The translations under genes were made by a program, and so were the position numbers. Below, piece by piece: positions 41,417 to 50,045 of a stretch of DNA of 64,000 bases. Below the pieces are notes generated by a model. The model saw nothing but the letters and a program-made list of their open reading frames with translations. It was not told the DNA's origin and made no database searches. Every line of letters begins with the position of its first letter. The stretch's first letter is position 1. This DNA comes from Anaerolineales bacterium (GTDB lineage: Bacteria; Chloroflexota; Anaerolineae; JAAEKA01), in contig JACKBI010000019.1 in assembly GCA_020634615.1 (NCBI GenBank), positions 57,954 to 121,953 on the forward strand. Reading direction: 5' to 3'.

Positions 41417-42052
41417 CTATTCCGACACGCTGGAGAACAACCCGTCTTCCCAATCCTGTTGATACAGCGATTGCTCGTGAATGTAGCTCTCCACCTGCGG
41501 CAACACTTGATAGCGCAACGGGCGGCCCTGGCGAACGCGCTGTTGTAGTATGGTGCTGGAAATCTGTAGCTCCGGCATGGGCAGGAAGATCACCCGCCAA
41601 CGTACACCGGGCAGCTTCTCTTCCAATGCGTCCCAGTCGAACCCCGAGTCCGGCCGGCTCAGCGCGACCAGATTGCACAGTTCCACCAGCTCCTGGGGCT
41701 TGTGCCAGTTGGGCAGGTCGGCCAGCGAATCGAGACCCATCAGGAAATACAGATCGGTGCCGTAACCGTACTGCTCCAGATGCAGGCGCACCATGTCGGT
41801 GGTGAAGTGAGGCCCGGGCCGGTCGACGTCGATCCGTGACAGCTCCAGGTGCGGGTTGCCGGCGATGGCCAGCTCAATCATGCGCACTCGATGCTCTACA
41901 GGCGAAAGCCGGCGGCCGCGTTTGTGCGGCGGATCACCGGCCGGCACAAGCAGCACTTTTTGCAGACCAAGCTGATACCAGGCCTCTTCAGCCAGGATGA
42001 GGTGGCCGATGTGAATCGGGTCAAACGTGCCGCCAAGGATTCCTAGTCGCAC
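41417..42052 (-). CDS. nadD: Nicotinate-nucleotide adenylyltransferase
   Basis: 211 residues from GTG 42052. Nucleotidyltransferase motifs: 'LGILGGTFDPIHIGHLILAE' (GGTFDPxHxGH), 'VLLVPAGDPPHKRGR', 'YFLMGLDSLADLPNWHKP', 'LVALSRPD', and 'MPELQISSTILQQRVRQG' (ISSTxxRxR-like, with Q in place of the first R), then 'YIHEQSLYQ'. It makes deamido-NAD from nicotinate mononucleotide. Confidence 0.93.
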   Translation of the reverse strand: MRLGILGGTFDPIHIGHLILAEEAWYQLGLQKVLLVPAGDPPHKRGRRLSPVEHRVRMIELAIAGNPHLELSRIDVDRPGPHFTTDMVRLHLEQYGYGTDLYFLMGLDSLADLPNWHKPQELVELCNLVALSRPDSGFDWDALEEKLPGVRWRVIFLPMPELQISSTILQQRVRQGRPLRYQVLPQVESYIHEQSLYQQDWEDGLFSSVSE

Positions 42053-42183
42053 AAGAGTTGCTTTCTTCGAGCAAGAGGCCGGCCGCGAACCGGTCAGCGC
42101 TCACCTCAGTCAGAGGCGACGCGCAGACAGATTCATTGTTCATGACGCCGACCGATGGCAGAAGTTACTGTCAGATCAGGCTG

Positions 42184-43587
42184 TCAGGCAACATCGTGAC
42201 CGGTAATAAACTGGTAGCTGTAGTCGAGCAGGTGATCCGGGTCATACTGAGCCTTGAGCGCGGCCAACCGTTGCAGAGTTTCTGGCGGATAGGAATCGGC
42301 AGCCGCCTCACGCGCCTCTTGACCCTCAACAAAGTTGACATAGAGTCCGCTGATATGGGGCTGCAACGCGCGCTTGAAGGTGTTAGAGAATGCCACAACC
42401 CGGGCGTGCAGTTCGGGAGTGGGCGCCATGCCGACCGCCCCGAGAAGGAAGGACTGATCGCGACCGGGAAAGGCGGCCGCGTTCCTGTCACCGGACGCCA
42501 TAGCGCCGGCCACATGTCGGACCTCCGTCGATACCAGTGGCGACGAGCCGTTGTTCGAGACGCCGTATTCAACGAGGGTGTCGAGCACCGAATCGCTCAG
42601 GTCGCGCAGCCAGGCGCCGGTGGTATGGCCGGGAACGGGATCGTGCGGATCATTGCTGACTTGGGCCACGTCGCTGAAGGGCATCGGGTGGAAGAGATTG
42701 GCCACTGGCGCCTGCCAGTCCAGCCACGGCTGTAACAGCGCCTGGCCTTCCTCCGGCGCGCCGCAGTGGCAACCGCGCACCATGATTACCGATTTGCCGC
42801 GCAGGAATTCAGGAACCATCGGCAACGGCGGCAGGTTCATTAACGCAACTGACGTTGTGAACTCCAATGGCAGCGAGCCGATCCATTCGCGGTAGCGCCG
42901 CAACACCTCGCCTGCCAGCGCCGCCGGGTACACCAGGTTGCCGCCAAAGATCGTTGTGACCGGGAACAGATCGATCTCCATGGCGGTCACGAGGGCAAAG
43001 CCACCGCCGCCGCCCCGCAATCCCCAGAAAAGATCCGCGTTCTCGTTCTGGCTGACGTGCAAGGTGCGTCCGTCGGCGGTAACAACTTCAAATGAGCGCG
43101 CTGTGTCGGCTGCCAAGCCATATTTGCGCGCCAGCCAGCCGAGCCCACCGCCCAGCGTGTAGGCGACCGCGCCGACGCCCGGGGAGGATCCCAGCAGCGG
43201 CGCCAGTCCGGCGGCCTGCGTCTTTGCCAACACTGCGCCCCATTGCGCACCGGCTTCGATGCGCGCGGTTCGAGCAGCTGCGTCGACGCTCACACCGGCC
43301 ATCTGCGACGTGTTGATCAGCAGACTGCCATCGGCCGGGCGGATCACATTGTGTCCTGTGGCCTGAACGCCAACCTTCAAGCCCGCCTGCCGTGCAAAGC
43401 GTACAGCTTCGGCGACGTCAGCCGTATCCGCTGCCATGATCACTGCCGCCGGAAACTGCTGGACCGACAGATTCCACGCCATGCGTGCGCTGTCATACCC
43501 CGGGTCGCCGGGCGCGATGATAGCCCCTTGAAGCCTGGCTTGCAGAGCGTTCAACGATTCGCGCGAGATTTGTTTCGAAGTAGTCAT
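42184..43587 (-). CDS. BBE-type FAD-linked oxidase
   Basis: 467 residues from ATG 43587 with AAAGGAGG upstream; the in-frame extension to 43659 is not needed. Vanillyl-alcohol-oxidase/berberine-bridge family: 'AVIMAADTADVAEAVRFAR', 'VGVQATGHNVIRPADGSLLI' (His for covalent FAD in GHN), 'TARIEAGAQWGAVL', 'SPGVGAVAYTLGGGLGWLARKYGLAAD' (in parts), 'WGLRGGGGGFALVTAM', and the BBE tail 'LAALKAQYDPDHLLDYSYQF'. The second (cysteinyl) FAD link of bicovalent members is not present at the usual site. The substrate is probably a sugar or small alcohol; unknown. Confidence 0.88.
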   Translation of the reverse strand: MTTSKQISRESLNALQARLQGAIIAPGDPGYDSARMAWNLSVQQFPAAVIMAADTADVAEAVRFARQAGLKVGVQATGHNVIRPADGSLLINTSQMAGVSVDAAARTARIEAGAQWGAVLAKTQAAGLAPLLGSSPGVGAVAYTLGGGLGWLARKYGLAADTARSFEVVTADGRTLHVSQNENADLFWGLRGGGGGFALVTAMEIDLFPVTTIFGGNLVYPAALAGEVLRRYREWIGSLPLEFTTSVALMNLPPLPMVPEFLRGKSVIMVRGCHCGAPEEGQALLQPWLDWQAPVANLFHPMPFSDVAQVSNDPHDPVPGHTTGAWLRDLSDSVLDTLVEYGVSNNGSSPLVSTEVRHVAGAMASGDRNAAAFPGRDQSFLLGAVGMAPTPELHARVVAFSNTFKRALQPHISGLYVNFVEGQEAREAAADSYPPETLQRLAALKAQYDPDHLLDYSYQFITGHDVA

Positions 43588-43813
43588 GGTAGGTTGGCCT
43601 CCTTTGTATGATTTGTGATCGTGGCTGCGACCCTCGCACACACTCTGTGGTGCTCGCATTACTCCTCTGTCTCATCGCAGACAGCTAACAACGCTGCCTT
43701 TTTCTGCTGGCCAGCAGGGCTGTCAGGAAATACTAACGGGAACGCGCCCAGAATATGCGCGAATTCGTCGCGCAGCCGCTGACGCTCAGTCCGGTCCGTC
43801 TTCAAACAGCTTC

Positions 43814-44188
43814 TTAACGACGTGTCTTCAGGTCGTATGGCTGAATCAGCACATCGGCAGAGATGCCAAGACCTGCCTGAAGACTACGTATCATCTCGAT
43901 GGAAAGTGGACGCCTGCGGTTGAGGATCTCGGACACCCGCCCTCTTGAACCTAGAAACGGCTCCAGATCACGACGTTCCAGACCCTGGCTTTCCATTTGA
44001 TGCAAGATTGCCTCGATGGGATCCGGCGGCATGATGGGATGATGCTTTTCTTCATAGGCTTCAACCAGTGTCACCAACACATCCAGACGATCCCCTTCAC
44101 TAGAGCCATAAGGCGAACCCCATAGACTCTCGATCTCCGTCAATGCAGCGTCGTAATCAAATTCTGTGCGGATTGGTTTGATTTCCAT
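43814..44188 (-). CDS. higA: HigA-type antitoxin
   Basis: 124 residues: 'MEIKPIRTEFDYDAALTEIESLWG', 'GDRLDVLVTLVEAYEEKHHPI', 'PPDPIEAILHQMESQGLERRDLEPFLGSRGRVSEILNRRRPLS' (landmarks), a Cro/C1-type helix-turn-helix, then 'MIRSLQAGLGI'. This is the long HigA form with an N-terminal dimerisation part. It neutralises HigB and represses the operon. It is second in the operon, eight bases after higB. Confidence 0.9.
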   Translation of the reverse strand: MEIKPIRTEFDYDAALTEIESLWGSPYGSSEGDRLDVLVTLVEAYEEKHHPIMPPDPIEAILHQMESQGLERRDLEPFLGSRGRVSEILNRRRPLSIEMIRSLQAGLGISADVLIQPYDLKTRR

Positions 44189-44196
44189 AGCTCGCC

Positions 44197-44493
44197 TCAG
44201 ATGGTTTTTGCATCTATCCTGTCATAGTCACGGTGTGTACCGACAAAACGAACATAGATCACTTCATAAGAGTAATCTATCGCCACCACTAAGCGATAAT
44301 CGTTGCCTTTGATGTTGAAAACGACACGATCCGCCGAGACAATACTGGCGTTGCGATACGACGTTTTGACGTCTGCCGGTGATTTCCAAACTGAGCGTTT
44401 GGCGTTGGCATACCATGCACGCAACGGCTGCTCTACATCAGGATGTTGCTGCCAGTACTCTCGCAATGTCCGTATGGCGATGATCCGCATCAC
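44197..44493 (-). CDS. higB: HigB-type toxin (mRNA interferase)
   Basis: 98 residues. The HigB family core is complete: 'TLREYWQQHPDVEQPLRAWY', 'WKSPADVKTSYRNASIV', 'RVVFNIKGNDYRLVVAIDYSYEVIYVRFVGTHRDYDRID' (landmarks 'NIKGN', 'RLVV', 'YVRFVGTH'). It cleaves mRNA on the ribosome. The toxin-first order with an immediate antitoxin is typical of higBA. Either of two adjacent ATG codons may be the start. Confidence 0.92.
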   Translation of the reverse strand: MMRIIAIRTLREYWQQHPDVEQPLRAWYANAKRSVWKSPADVKTSYRNASIVSADRVVFNIKGNDYRLVVAIDYSYEVIYVRFVGTHRDYDRIDAKTI

Positions 44494-44583
44494 TTATTCT
44501 AGCACGATCCCATTTTGGGATCAATTTCCAATTTTGCTCGCCGCTTCACCAGCGCCTACCCGGCGCGCTTCCGGCCGCTGTTC

Positions 44584-45867
44584 TTACTGCTCGCCCCAGA
44601 TAAGCTCTGCGTTGCCAATAACCACCGTTTCCCCGTCTTCGACGCCGGCTTCTTCCAGCGCCCTGCTGATGCCCATGGCGTCGAGGATACGCTGGAAACG
44701 CATTTCCGCCTCGTAGTAGTCCCAGTTGGTCATGGCCGCGGCGCGCTCGATGCGGATGCCGGTAACCCGCCAGTGGTCATCCGCTTGCTCGATGTCGAAG
44801 TAGTCCTCGTCCATCTCGGGGCGGAAGATAACCGGCTGCACAGCAGTCGGCGCCGGTTTGGGCAATGCCTCCAGCGCTGTCACCACCCGGCGCAGCAGCG
44901 TCTGGACGTTCTCGCCCGTGATGGCAGAAATTGCCAGCGGCTCCGGCACACCCTGAGCCACCAGCGCGTCCCGCACGTCCGGCCACAGCGACTGCACATC
45001 GGGCAGGTCCATCTTGTTGAACACGACGATCTGCGGCTTGTCGGCCAACGCTGGATTGAAAAGCTCCAACTCAGTGTTGATCGCCTCGAAGTCGCCCAGC
45101 GGGTCTGGACTCAACCCGTTGAGCAGGTGAACCACCATCCGGGTGCGTTCAATGTGGCGCAGGAAGCGATGTCCCAGGCCACTGCCGCTGTGCGCACCCT
45201 CGATCAAACCGGGGATGTCGGCCATCACGAAGTCTTTGTGATCGATCACCACCACGCCGAGATTAGGGACCAGGGTCGTAAACGGATAGTCGGCGATCTT
45301 CGGCGTGGCGCGGCTGACGACCGACAGCAGCGTCGATTTGCCAGCGTTGGGCACGCCTACGATGCCCACATCCGCGATCAACTTCAGTTCCAGCCGCAGC
45401 CAGCGTTCCTCGCCCGGCTCACCAAGTTCGGCCAGGCGCGGCGCCTGGTTGATCGAACTCTTGAATACGGCGTTGCCGCGCCCGCCCCGCCCGCCGCGTG
45501 CAACGATAGCCTCCTGGCCGTTTTCGACCAGATCGGCCACCAGTTCACCCGTATCACGCAAATAGACCAGCGTTCCCATGGGCACAGGGACGACAACATT
45601 CTCGCCGGTTCTGCCCTGTTTGTTCTTGCCGCCGCCATGGCCGCCGCGCCCGGCCTTGTGATGCACCTTGTATTTGAAGGGGATGAGCGTATTCAGCCCC
45701 TCGTCGGCGCGCAGGATGACGTCGCCGCCCTTGCCGCCGTTGCCGCCGACTGGTCCACCGCGCGGCGAATATTTCTCGCGTCGAAAGGCGACGACGCCAT
45801 TGCCGCCATCGCCTGCCTGAACATTGATCGTTATCTCATCGAATAGCAAATCGTTTTCTTTTGTCAT
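44584..45867 (-). CDS. obgE: GTPase ObgE/CgtA
   Basis: 427 residues. Obg fold at the N-terminus: 'DEITINVQAGDGGNGVVAFRREKY', 'PRGGPVGGNGGKGGDVILRAD', 'GGRGGRGNAVFKSS'. G domain: 'GVPNAGKSTLL' (P-loop), 'DIPGLIEGAHSGSGLGHRFL', 'NKMDLP', 'SAITGEN'. A C-terminal OCT domain (about 340-427) is present: 'DDHWRVTGIRIERAAAMTNW', 'MGISRALEEAGVEDGETVVIG'. This is an essential GTPase of large-subunit ribosome assembly and stress signalling. It stands alone and opposite to the next gene. Confidence 0.96.
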   Translation of the reverse strand: MTKENDLLFDEITINVQAGDGGNGVVAFRREKYSPRGGPVGGNGGKGGDVILRADEGLNTLIPFKYKVHHKAGRGGHGGGKNKQGRTGENVVVPVPMGTLVYLRDTGELVADLVENGQEAIVARGGRGGRGNAVFKSSINQAPRLAELGEPGEERWLRLELKLIADVGIVGVPNAGKSTLLSVVSRATPKIADYPFTTLVPNLGVVVIDHKDFVMADIPGLIEGAHSGSGLGHRFLRHIERTRMVVHLLNGLSPDPLGDFEAINTELELFNPALADKPQIVVFNKMDLPDVQSLWPDVRDALVAQGVPEPLAISAITGENVQTLLRRVVTALEALPKPAPTAVQPVIFRPEMDEDYFDIEQADDHWRVTGIRIERAAAMTNWDYYEAEMRFQRILDAMGISRALEEAGVEDGETVVIGNAELIWGEQ

Positions 45868-45921
45868 TGGCTGGGATTATATCATAGCCAACACCTCACA
45901 CAAAGCCTAACCGGAGACAGG

Positions 45922-45951
45922 TTGCGGAATTTGTGACCGCGGGCGTATAAT
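45922..45951 (+). promoter_or_regulatory. Predicted promoter of the TolB-like lipoprotein gene
   Basis: TTGCGG (45922-45927) and TATAAT (45946-45951), spacer 18 bp. The transcript would start near 45958, about 50 nt before the ATG. Confidence 0.55.
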
Positions 45952-46007
45952 CTTGGTTCATTAGACTACTACCATGAACGGCTGATTGCCGGCAGAAAAG
46001 GTGACCC

Positions 46008-46928
46008 ATGATACGACGATTGATGCTCGCTGGCCTGACAGCAGGGCTGATCCTGGCGGGCTGTAGCGGCGTTGGAACCAGGCAGCCAACGGGCCGGCTG
46101 GCTTTCGAGCGCAAAGAAAACGACAACAGCGATGTCTACGTGATGAACCCCGACGGAACGGGACTTACCCGCCTTACCGATGATCCCGGCTGGGACGGCA
46201 CGCCGGCCTGGTCGCCCGATGGCACGCAGATCGCGTTCTCGTCAGAGCGGCTGGGATCGCCGGTGATCATGCTGATGAACGCAGATGGCAGCGATCAGCG
46301 CGCGCTGACAGATGCGTCTTATGCCAGCCTCATGCCAACGTGGTCGCCTGACGGCACACAGATCGCCTTCGCGTCGACTCGCACCTACGAAGTACAACAG
46401 CAAGGCGGGCATCAGGAGGTCGATGGCGGCTTCGAGCTCTGGATCATGAATGCCGACGGCAGCGACCAGCAACGCATCACCGGCAACCCGGAAGACCAGT
46501 CGCTCTATCCCTCCTGGTCGCCAGACGGCAAGCAACTGGCGTTCGTGGAGGTAACCGACAAACTGCGCATCATGGCACAAGAACCGGTTCAAGATGCGCA
46601 GGCGACGAACCTCACCGACTCCGTGGAAGGCCGGCACTTCACCCCTGCCTGGTCGCCAGATGGCCGCAAGATCGCGTTCATGAGTCAACAGAACAACCTG
46701 GCCGATCTCTGGATGCTGGATGTCAAGAGCGGTGAAACGACGCATTTCAGCCAGCCAAACTCGGACGACAGCGAGCCAGCCTGGTCACCGGATGGCAAGG
46801 AACTCGTCTTCATGTCAAACCGGGACGGCCCACAGAGTCTTTACATCATGGACGCGGACGGCCAGAACGTTCGTCGCGTGACCACGGACGGCGCAGAATA
46901 TGCCCATCCGGCGTGGGGTGGCAAATAA
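46008..46928 (+). CDS. TolB-like beta-propeller lipoprotein
   Basis: 306 residues. Lipobox 'GLILAGCSG'. Six PD40 repeats: 'DGTPAWSPDGTQIAFSSER', 'LMPTWSPDGTQIAFAST', 'LYPSWSPDGKQLAFVEV', 'FTPAWSPDGRKIAFMSQ', 'SEPAWSPDGKELVFMSN' and the closing 'AHPAWGGK'. Between them are the WxMNADGS strands ('LMNADGSDQRALT', 'IMNADGSDQQRIT'). This is a complete propeller like TolB without its N-terminal domain, anchored in the membrane. Probably a binding scaffold; the partner is unknown. Confidence 0.85.
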   Translation: MIRRLMLAGLTAGLILAGCSGVGTRQPTGRLAFERKENDNSDVYVMNPDGTGLTRLTDDPGWDGTPAWSPDGTQIAFSSERLGSPVIMLMNADGSDQRALTDASYASLMPTWSPDGTQIAFASTRTYEVQQQGGHQEVDGGFELWIMNADGSDQQRITGNPEDQSLYPSWSPDGKQLAFVEVTDKLRIMAQEPVQDAQATNLTDSVEGRHFTPAWSPDGRKIAFMSQQNNLADLWMLDVKSGETTHFSQPNSDDSEPAWSPDGKELVFMSNRDGPQSLYIMDADGQNVRRVTTDGAEYAHPAWGGK

Positions 46929-46997
46929 AACTCGATCGGCCGGCAAGTTAGTCCCCGTCGGCGCCCGGCTTGAAATCCTAAGGAGCAATGGAGCAAG

Positions 46998-48707
46998 ATG
47001 GAAACATCGGACCTGATACGAGCGGCACGCGGTGACGCAGCGGCTGATTTGCTGCTGCGCAACGGGCAGGTGGTCAATGTCTTTTCCGGTGAGATTGAGC
47101 GCGCCGACATCGCAATTGCCGGCGGCGTGATCGTCGGATTAGGCGCTGGCTACACGGCTGTCCAGGAGCATGATCTGGCTGGCGCGCTGGTAGCACCCGG
47201 TTTCATCGATGCTCACGTACACATCGAAAGTTCCATGTGTACCACGCCTCAGTTCGCCCGCGCCGTCCTGCCCAGGGGCACCACAACTGTCATCACCGAT
47301 CCGCACGAGATCGCCAACGTCCACGGCCTGGCGGGCATCCGCTACATGCTGCACGCGGCGCGCCACACCCCGCTGAACGTCTGGGTCAACGTTCCCTCCT
47401 GCGTGCCGGCCACGGCGATGGAGACGTCCGGCGCGACGCTGCCGGCTGAGGCGCTGCTGACCCTGCTGGATGATCCGGGCGTGCTGGGGTTGGCCGAGAT
47501 GATGAACTACCCCGGCGTGGTCTTCGGCGATGCCGAGGTGCTGGCCAAGATCGCCGGCTTTCGCGGCCGTCCGCTGGATGGCCACGCGCCCGGATTGACC
47601 GGCCAACAACTCAACGCCTACGTCGCGACCGGCATCGGCTCTGACCACGAGTGCACCACGGTGGAGGAAGCGGCGGAAAAGCTGGCGCGCGGTCTGTACA
47701 TCCTGATCCGTGAGGCCACCAACGCCCACAACCTGGAAACGCTGCTGCCGCTGGTCACCCCGCGCAACAGCCGGCGCATTTGCTTCTGCACCGACGACCG
47801 CCAGCCAGCCGACCTGCTGGACCAGGGCGGTATCGACTACATGGTCCGCACGGCCATCCGCCACGGCGTCGATCCCGTGACCGCGATCCAGATGGCGACG
47901 CTGAACACCACTGAATGGTTCGGTCTGCACGATCGCGGCGCAGTGGCGCCGGGCCGCCGCGCCGATCTGGTTGTCTTCGACAGCTTCAGCGACCTGCGCG
48001 CACGCCAGGTTTACGTCGCCGGCCAGCTTGTGGCGCGCGATGGACAGATGCAGGTCGCGGCGCAGGCCGCGCCTGAATTCCTGCTGCCGTCGTGCATGAA
48101 CGTCGCCTGGGAGCTCGTGGATCTGGCCATCCCCGCCGCGGGCACGAAGGTCCGTGTCATCGGCACGATCGAGAATCAACTGGTCACCGAGCACCTGATC
48201 CTTGAACCGCGGCTTGCAGACGGCATGGCTGTGGCAGACGTGTCGCGCGATCTGCTAAAGATGGCGGTCATCGAACGGCACCACGCCACCGGCAACGTCG
48301 GCAAGGGGTTCATCAAGAACATCGGGCTGAAACGGGGCGCGCTGGCGTCGTCGGTGGCCCACGACCACCACAACATTGTCGTCGTTGGCGCGGACGACAC
48401 CAGCATGATGACCGCAGCGCGTGCCGTGGCTGATATGGGAGGCGGGCTGGCGGCCGCGGATGGCGACCACGTGTTGGCCGGCCTGTCGCTGCCAGTAGCC
48501 GGGTTGATGTGTGAGGAACCCATCGGGCAGGTGCGCGCCCAGTTCGATGAGGTGCTGCGCGCGGCGCACGGACTGGGTTCGACTCTGCACGACCCTTTCA
48601 TGGCCATGAGCTTCAGCGCGCTGGAGGTCATCCCCCACCTCAAGCTGACCGACGTGGGGCTGGTGGATGTGGACCGGTTCGAGATCGTGCCGCTGTTTGT
48701 GGAGTAG
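46998..48707 (+). CDS. ade: Adenine deaminase
   Basis: 569 residues of the adenine deaminase (AdeC) family: 'GFIDAHVHIESSMCTTPQFA' (metal site), 'GTTTVITDPHEIANVHG', 'PSCVPATAMETSGA', 'GLAEMMNYPGV', 'DGHAPGLTGQQLNAYVATGI', 'SDHECTTVEEA', 'CTDDRQPADLLDQGGIDYM', and C-terminal 'SVAHDHHNIVVVGADDTSM'. It converts adenine to hypoxanthine and ammonia for purine salvage. AGGAG lies 12 bases upstream of the ATG. No other purine gene is adjacent. Confidence 0.94.
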   Translation: METSDLIRAARGDAAADLLLRNGQVVNVFSGEIERADIAIAGGVIVGLGAGYTAVQEHDLAGALVAPGFIDAHVHIESSMCTTPQFARAVLPRGTTTVITDPHEIANVHGLAGIRYMLHAARHTPLNVWVNVPSCVPATAMETSGATLPAEALLTLLDDPGVLGLAEMMNYPGVVFGDAEVLAKIAGFRGRPLDGHAPGLTGQQLNAYVATGIGSDHECTTVEEAAEKLARGLYILIREATNAHNLETLLPLVTPRNSRRICFCTDDRQPADLLDQGGIDYMVRTAIRHGVDPVTAIQMATLNTTEWFGLHDRGAVAPGRRADLVVFDSFSDLRARQVYVAGQLVARDGQMQVAAQAAPEFLLPSCMNVAWELVDLAIPAAGTKVRVIGTIENQLVTEHLILEPRLADGMAVADVSRDLLKMAVIERHHATGNVGKGFIKNIGLKRGALASSVAHDHHNIVVVGADDTSMMTAARAVADMGGGLAAADGDHVLAGLSLPVAGLMCEEPIGQVRAQFDEVLRAAHGLGSTLHDPFMAMSFSALEVIPHLKLTDVGLVDVDRFEIVPLFVE

Positions 48708-48739
48708 GCGCGGTTGAGATTTGGTTGAAAAACACAATA

Positions 48740-48777
48740 GATGCACTTAATAAACATTTATGCTTGTTAAGTGCATC
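48740..48777. promoter_or_regulatory. 11-bp dyad GATGCACTTAA / TTAAGTGCATC after ade
   Basis: Perfect arms 48740-48750 and 48767-48777 around a 16-bp AT-rich centre, 32 bp after the ade stop and 20 bp before the next -35 box. It may end ade transcription (few T follow) or be an operator of the downstream lipoprotein gene. Confidence 0.5.
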
Positions 48778-48798
48778 TTCAATTTGTGATGAAGCCGC

Positions 48799-48828
48799 TT
48801 GACAGTCATTGGGCGCCTGGTTTATTGT
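48799..48828 (+). promoter_or_regulatory. Predicted promoter of the Vgb-like lipoprotein gene
   Basis: Consensus TTGACA (48799-48804) and TATTGT (48823-48828), spacer 18 bp, about 35 bp before the ATG at 48865. Confidence 0.55.
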
Positions 48829-48864
48829 GGTCATGGTCCCTTATCGAGAGGAGTGAACCAAGCT

Positions 48865-50040
48865 ATGCGACTCATCAACCAACGAACACCAACGGTCCGC
48901 CTTTTTGCTGTCATGACCCTGGCGTTGCTGCTTGCGGCCGGCTGCGGCGGCCAGCCGCAGGGCAGCCTGCCCGCCGCGACGCCGCAAGCCTCACCGGCCG
49001 CGGCGACCATGACGCCAACCTCGCTGTCGGCAACCGTCGCGCCAACCTTACCGCCGCCAGCCGCGACCCCGCCGCCGCCCGCAACGCCCGATCCCACCGC
49101 CACGCCCACGGAACCAGTCCCCACAGCCGAACCGACTGCAACCCGCGCGCCATCAGTGCAGGAATACCCGGTGCCGTCGGGCGCGCATCCGCACGATGTC
49201 GCGCCCGCGCTCGATGGCGGTGTCTGGTACACGGCGCAGCAACAGGGCGCGCTGGGCTGGCTCGACCCCGTCAGCGGTGAGACGCGCCAGATTCCCCTCG
49301 GCGCAGGGTCGGCGCCTCACGGCGTCATCGTCGGCCCTGACGGCGCGCCGTGGATCACCGACGGCGGCCTTAACGCCATCGTGCGCGTCGATCCGGGGAG
49401 CGAACGGGTGCAGACCTACCCACTGCCGCCCGACACCGGCTATGCCAACCTGAACACCGCAGCGTTCGACGGAAACGGCGTCCTCTGGTTCACCGGGCAG
49501 AGCGGCATCTACGGCCGGCTGAACCCCGGGACAGGCGTGGTCGAGGTGTTCAACGCGCCGAGGGGCCGGGGGCCATACGGCATCGCCACCACGCCGGACG
49601 GCGACGTCTACTATGCCTCGCTGGCCGGCAGCCACATCGCCCGCATCGACACGGCGAGCGGCGCGGCGACGGTGCTGGAGCCGCCGACGGCAGGCCAGGG
49701 CGCGCGCCGCGTCTGGTCGGACTCGACAGGGCGTATCTGGGTCAGCGAGTGGAACGCGGGGCAGGTCGCGGTCTACGACCCGACCGACGACTCGTGGCGC
49801 GAGTGGCGGCTGCCCGGCGACCGTCCACAGGCCTACGCGGTCTTTGTCGATGAGTTAGACAAAGTATGGCTGACCGACTTTGGCAGCAATTCGATCGTGC
49901 GCTTCGACCCGGACAGCGAGAGCTTCGACGTGTTCGAGTTGCCCAGTGCCGGCGCGGCCGTGCGCCAGATACTGGGCCGGCCGGGCGAGCTGTGGGGCGC
50001 GGAGTCGGGGACGGATAAGCTGGTGGTGGTGCGCTACTGA
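48865..50040 (+). CDS. Vgb/streptogramin-lyase-like propeller lipoprotein
   Basis: 391 residues from ATG 48865, which follows GAGAGGAG. Lipobox 'LLLAAGCGG', then a Thr/Pro/Ala linker of about 80 residues. From about residue 120 the repeats 'GVWYTAQQQGALGWLDPVSGETRQIPL' (in part), 'GAPWITDGGLNAIVRVDP', 'GVLWFTGQSGIYGRLNP', 'GDVYYASLAGSHIARIDT', 'GRIWVSEWNAGQVAVYDP', 'DKVWLTDFGSNSIVRFDP' give a seven-bladed propeller of the virginiamycin B lyase (Vgb) type. The Vgb catalytic histidine and glutamate positions cannot be confirmed by eye, so this may be a non-enzymatic homologue. Lipid-anchored outside the cell. Confidence 0.85.
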   Translation: MRLINQRTPTVRLFAVMTLALLLAAGCGGQPQGSLPAATPQASPAAATMTPTSLSATVAPTLPPPAATPPPPATPDPTATPTEPVPTAEPTATRAPSVQEYPVPSGAHPHDVAPALDGGVWYTAQQQGALGWLDPVSGETRQIPLGAGSAPHGVIVGPDGAPWITDGGLNAIVRVDPGSERVQTYPLPPDTGYANLNTAAFDGNGVLWFTGQSGIYGRLNPGTGVVEVFNAPRGRGPYGIATTPDGDVYYASLAGSHIARIDTASGAATVLEPPTAGQGARRVWSDSTGRIWVSEWNAGQVAVYDPTDDSWREWRLPGDRPQAYAVFVDELDKVWLTDFGSNSIVRFDPDSESFDVFELPSAGAAVRQILGRPGELWGAESGTDKLVVVRY

Positions 50041-50045
50041 CATGA

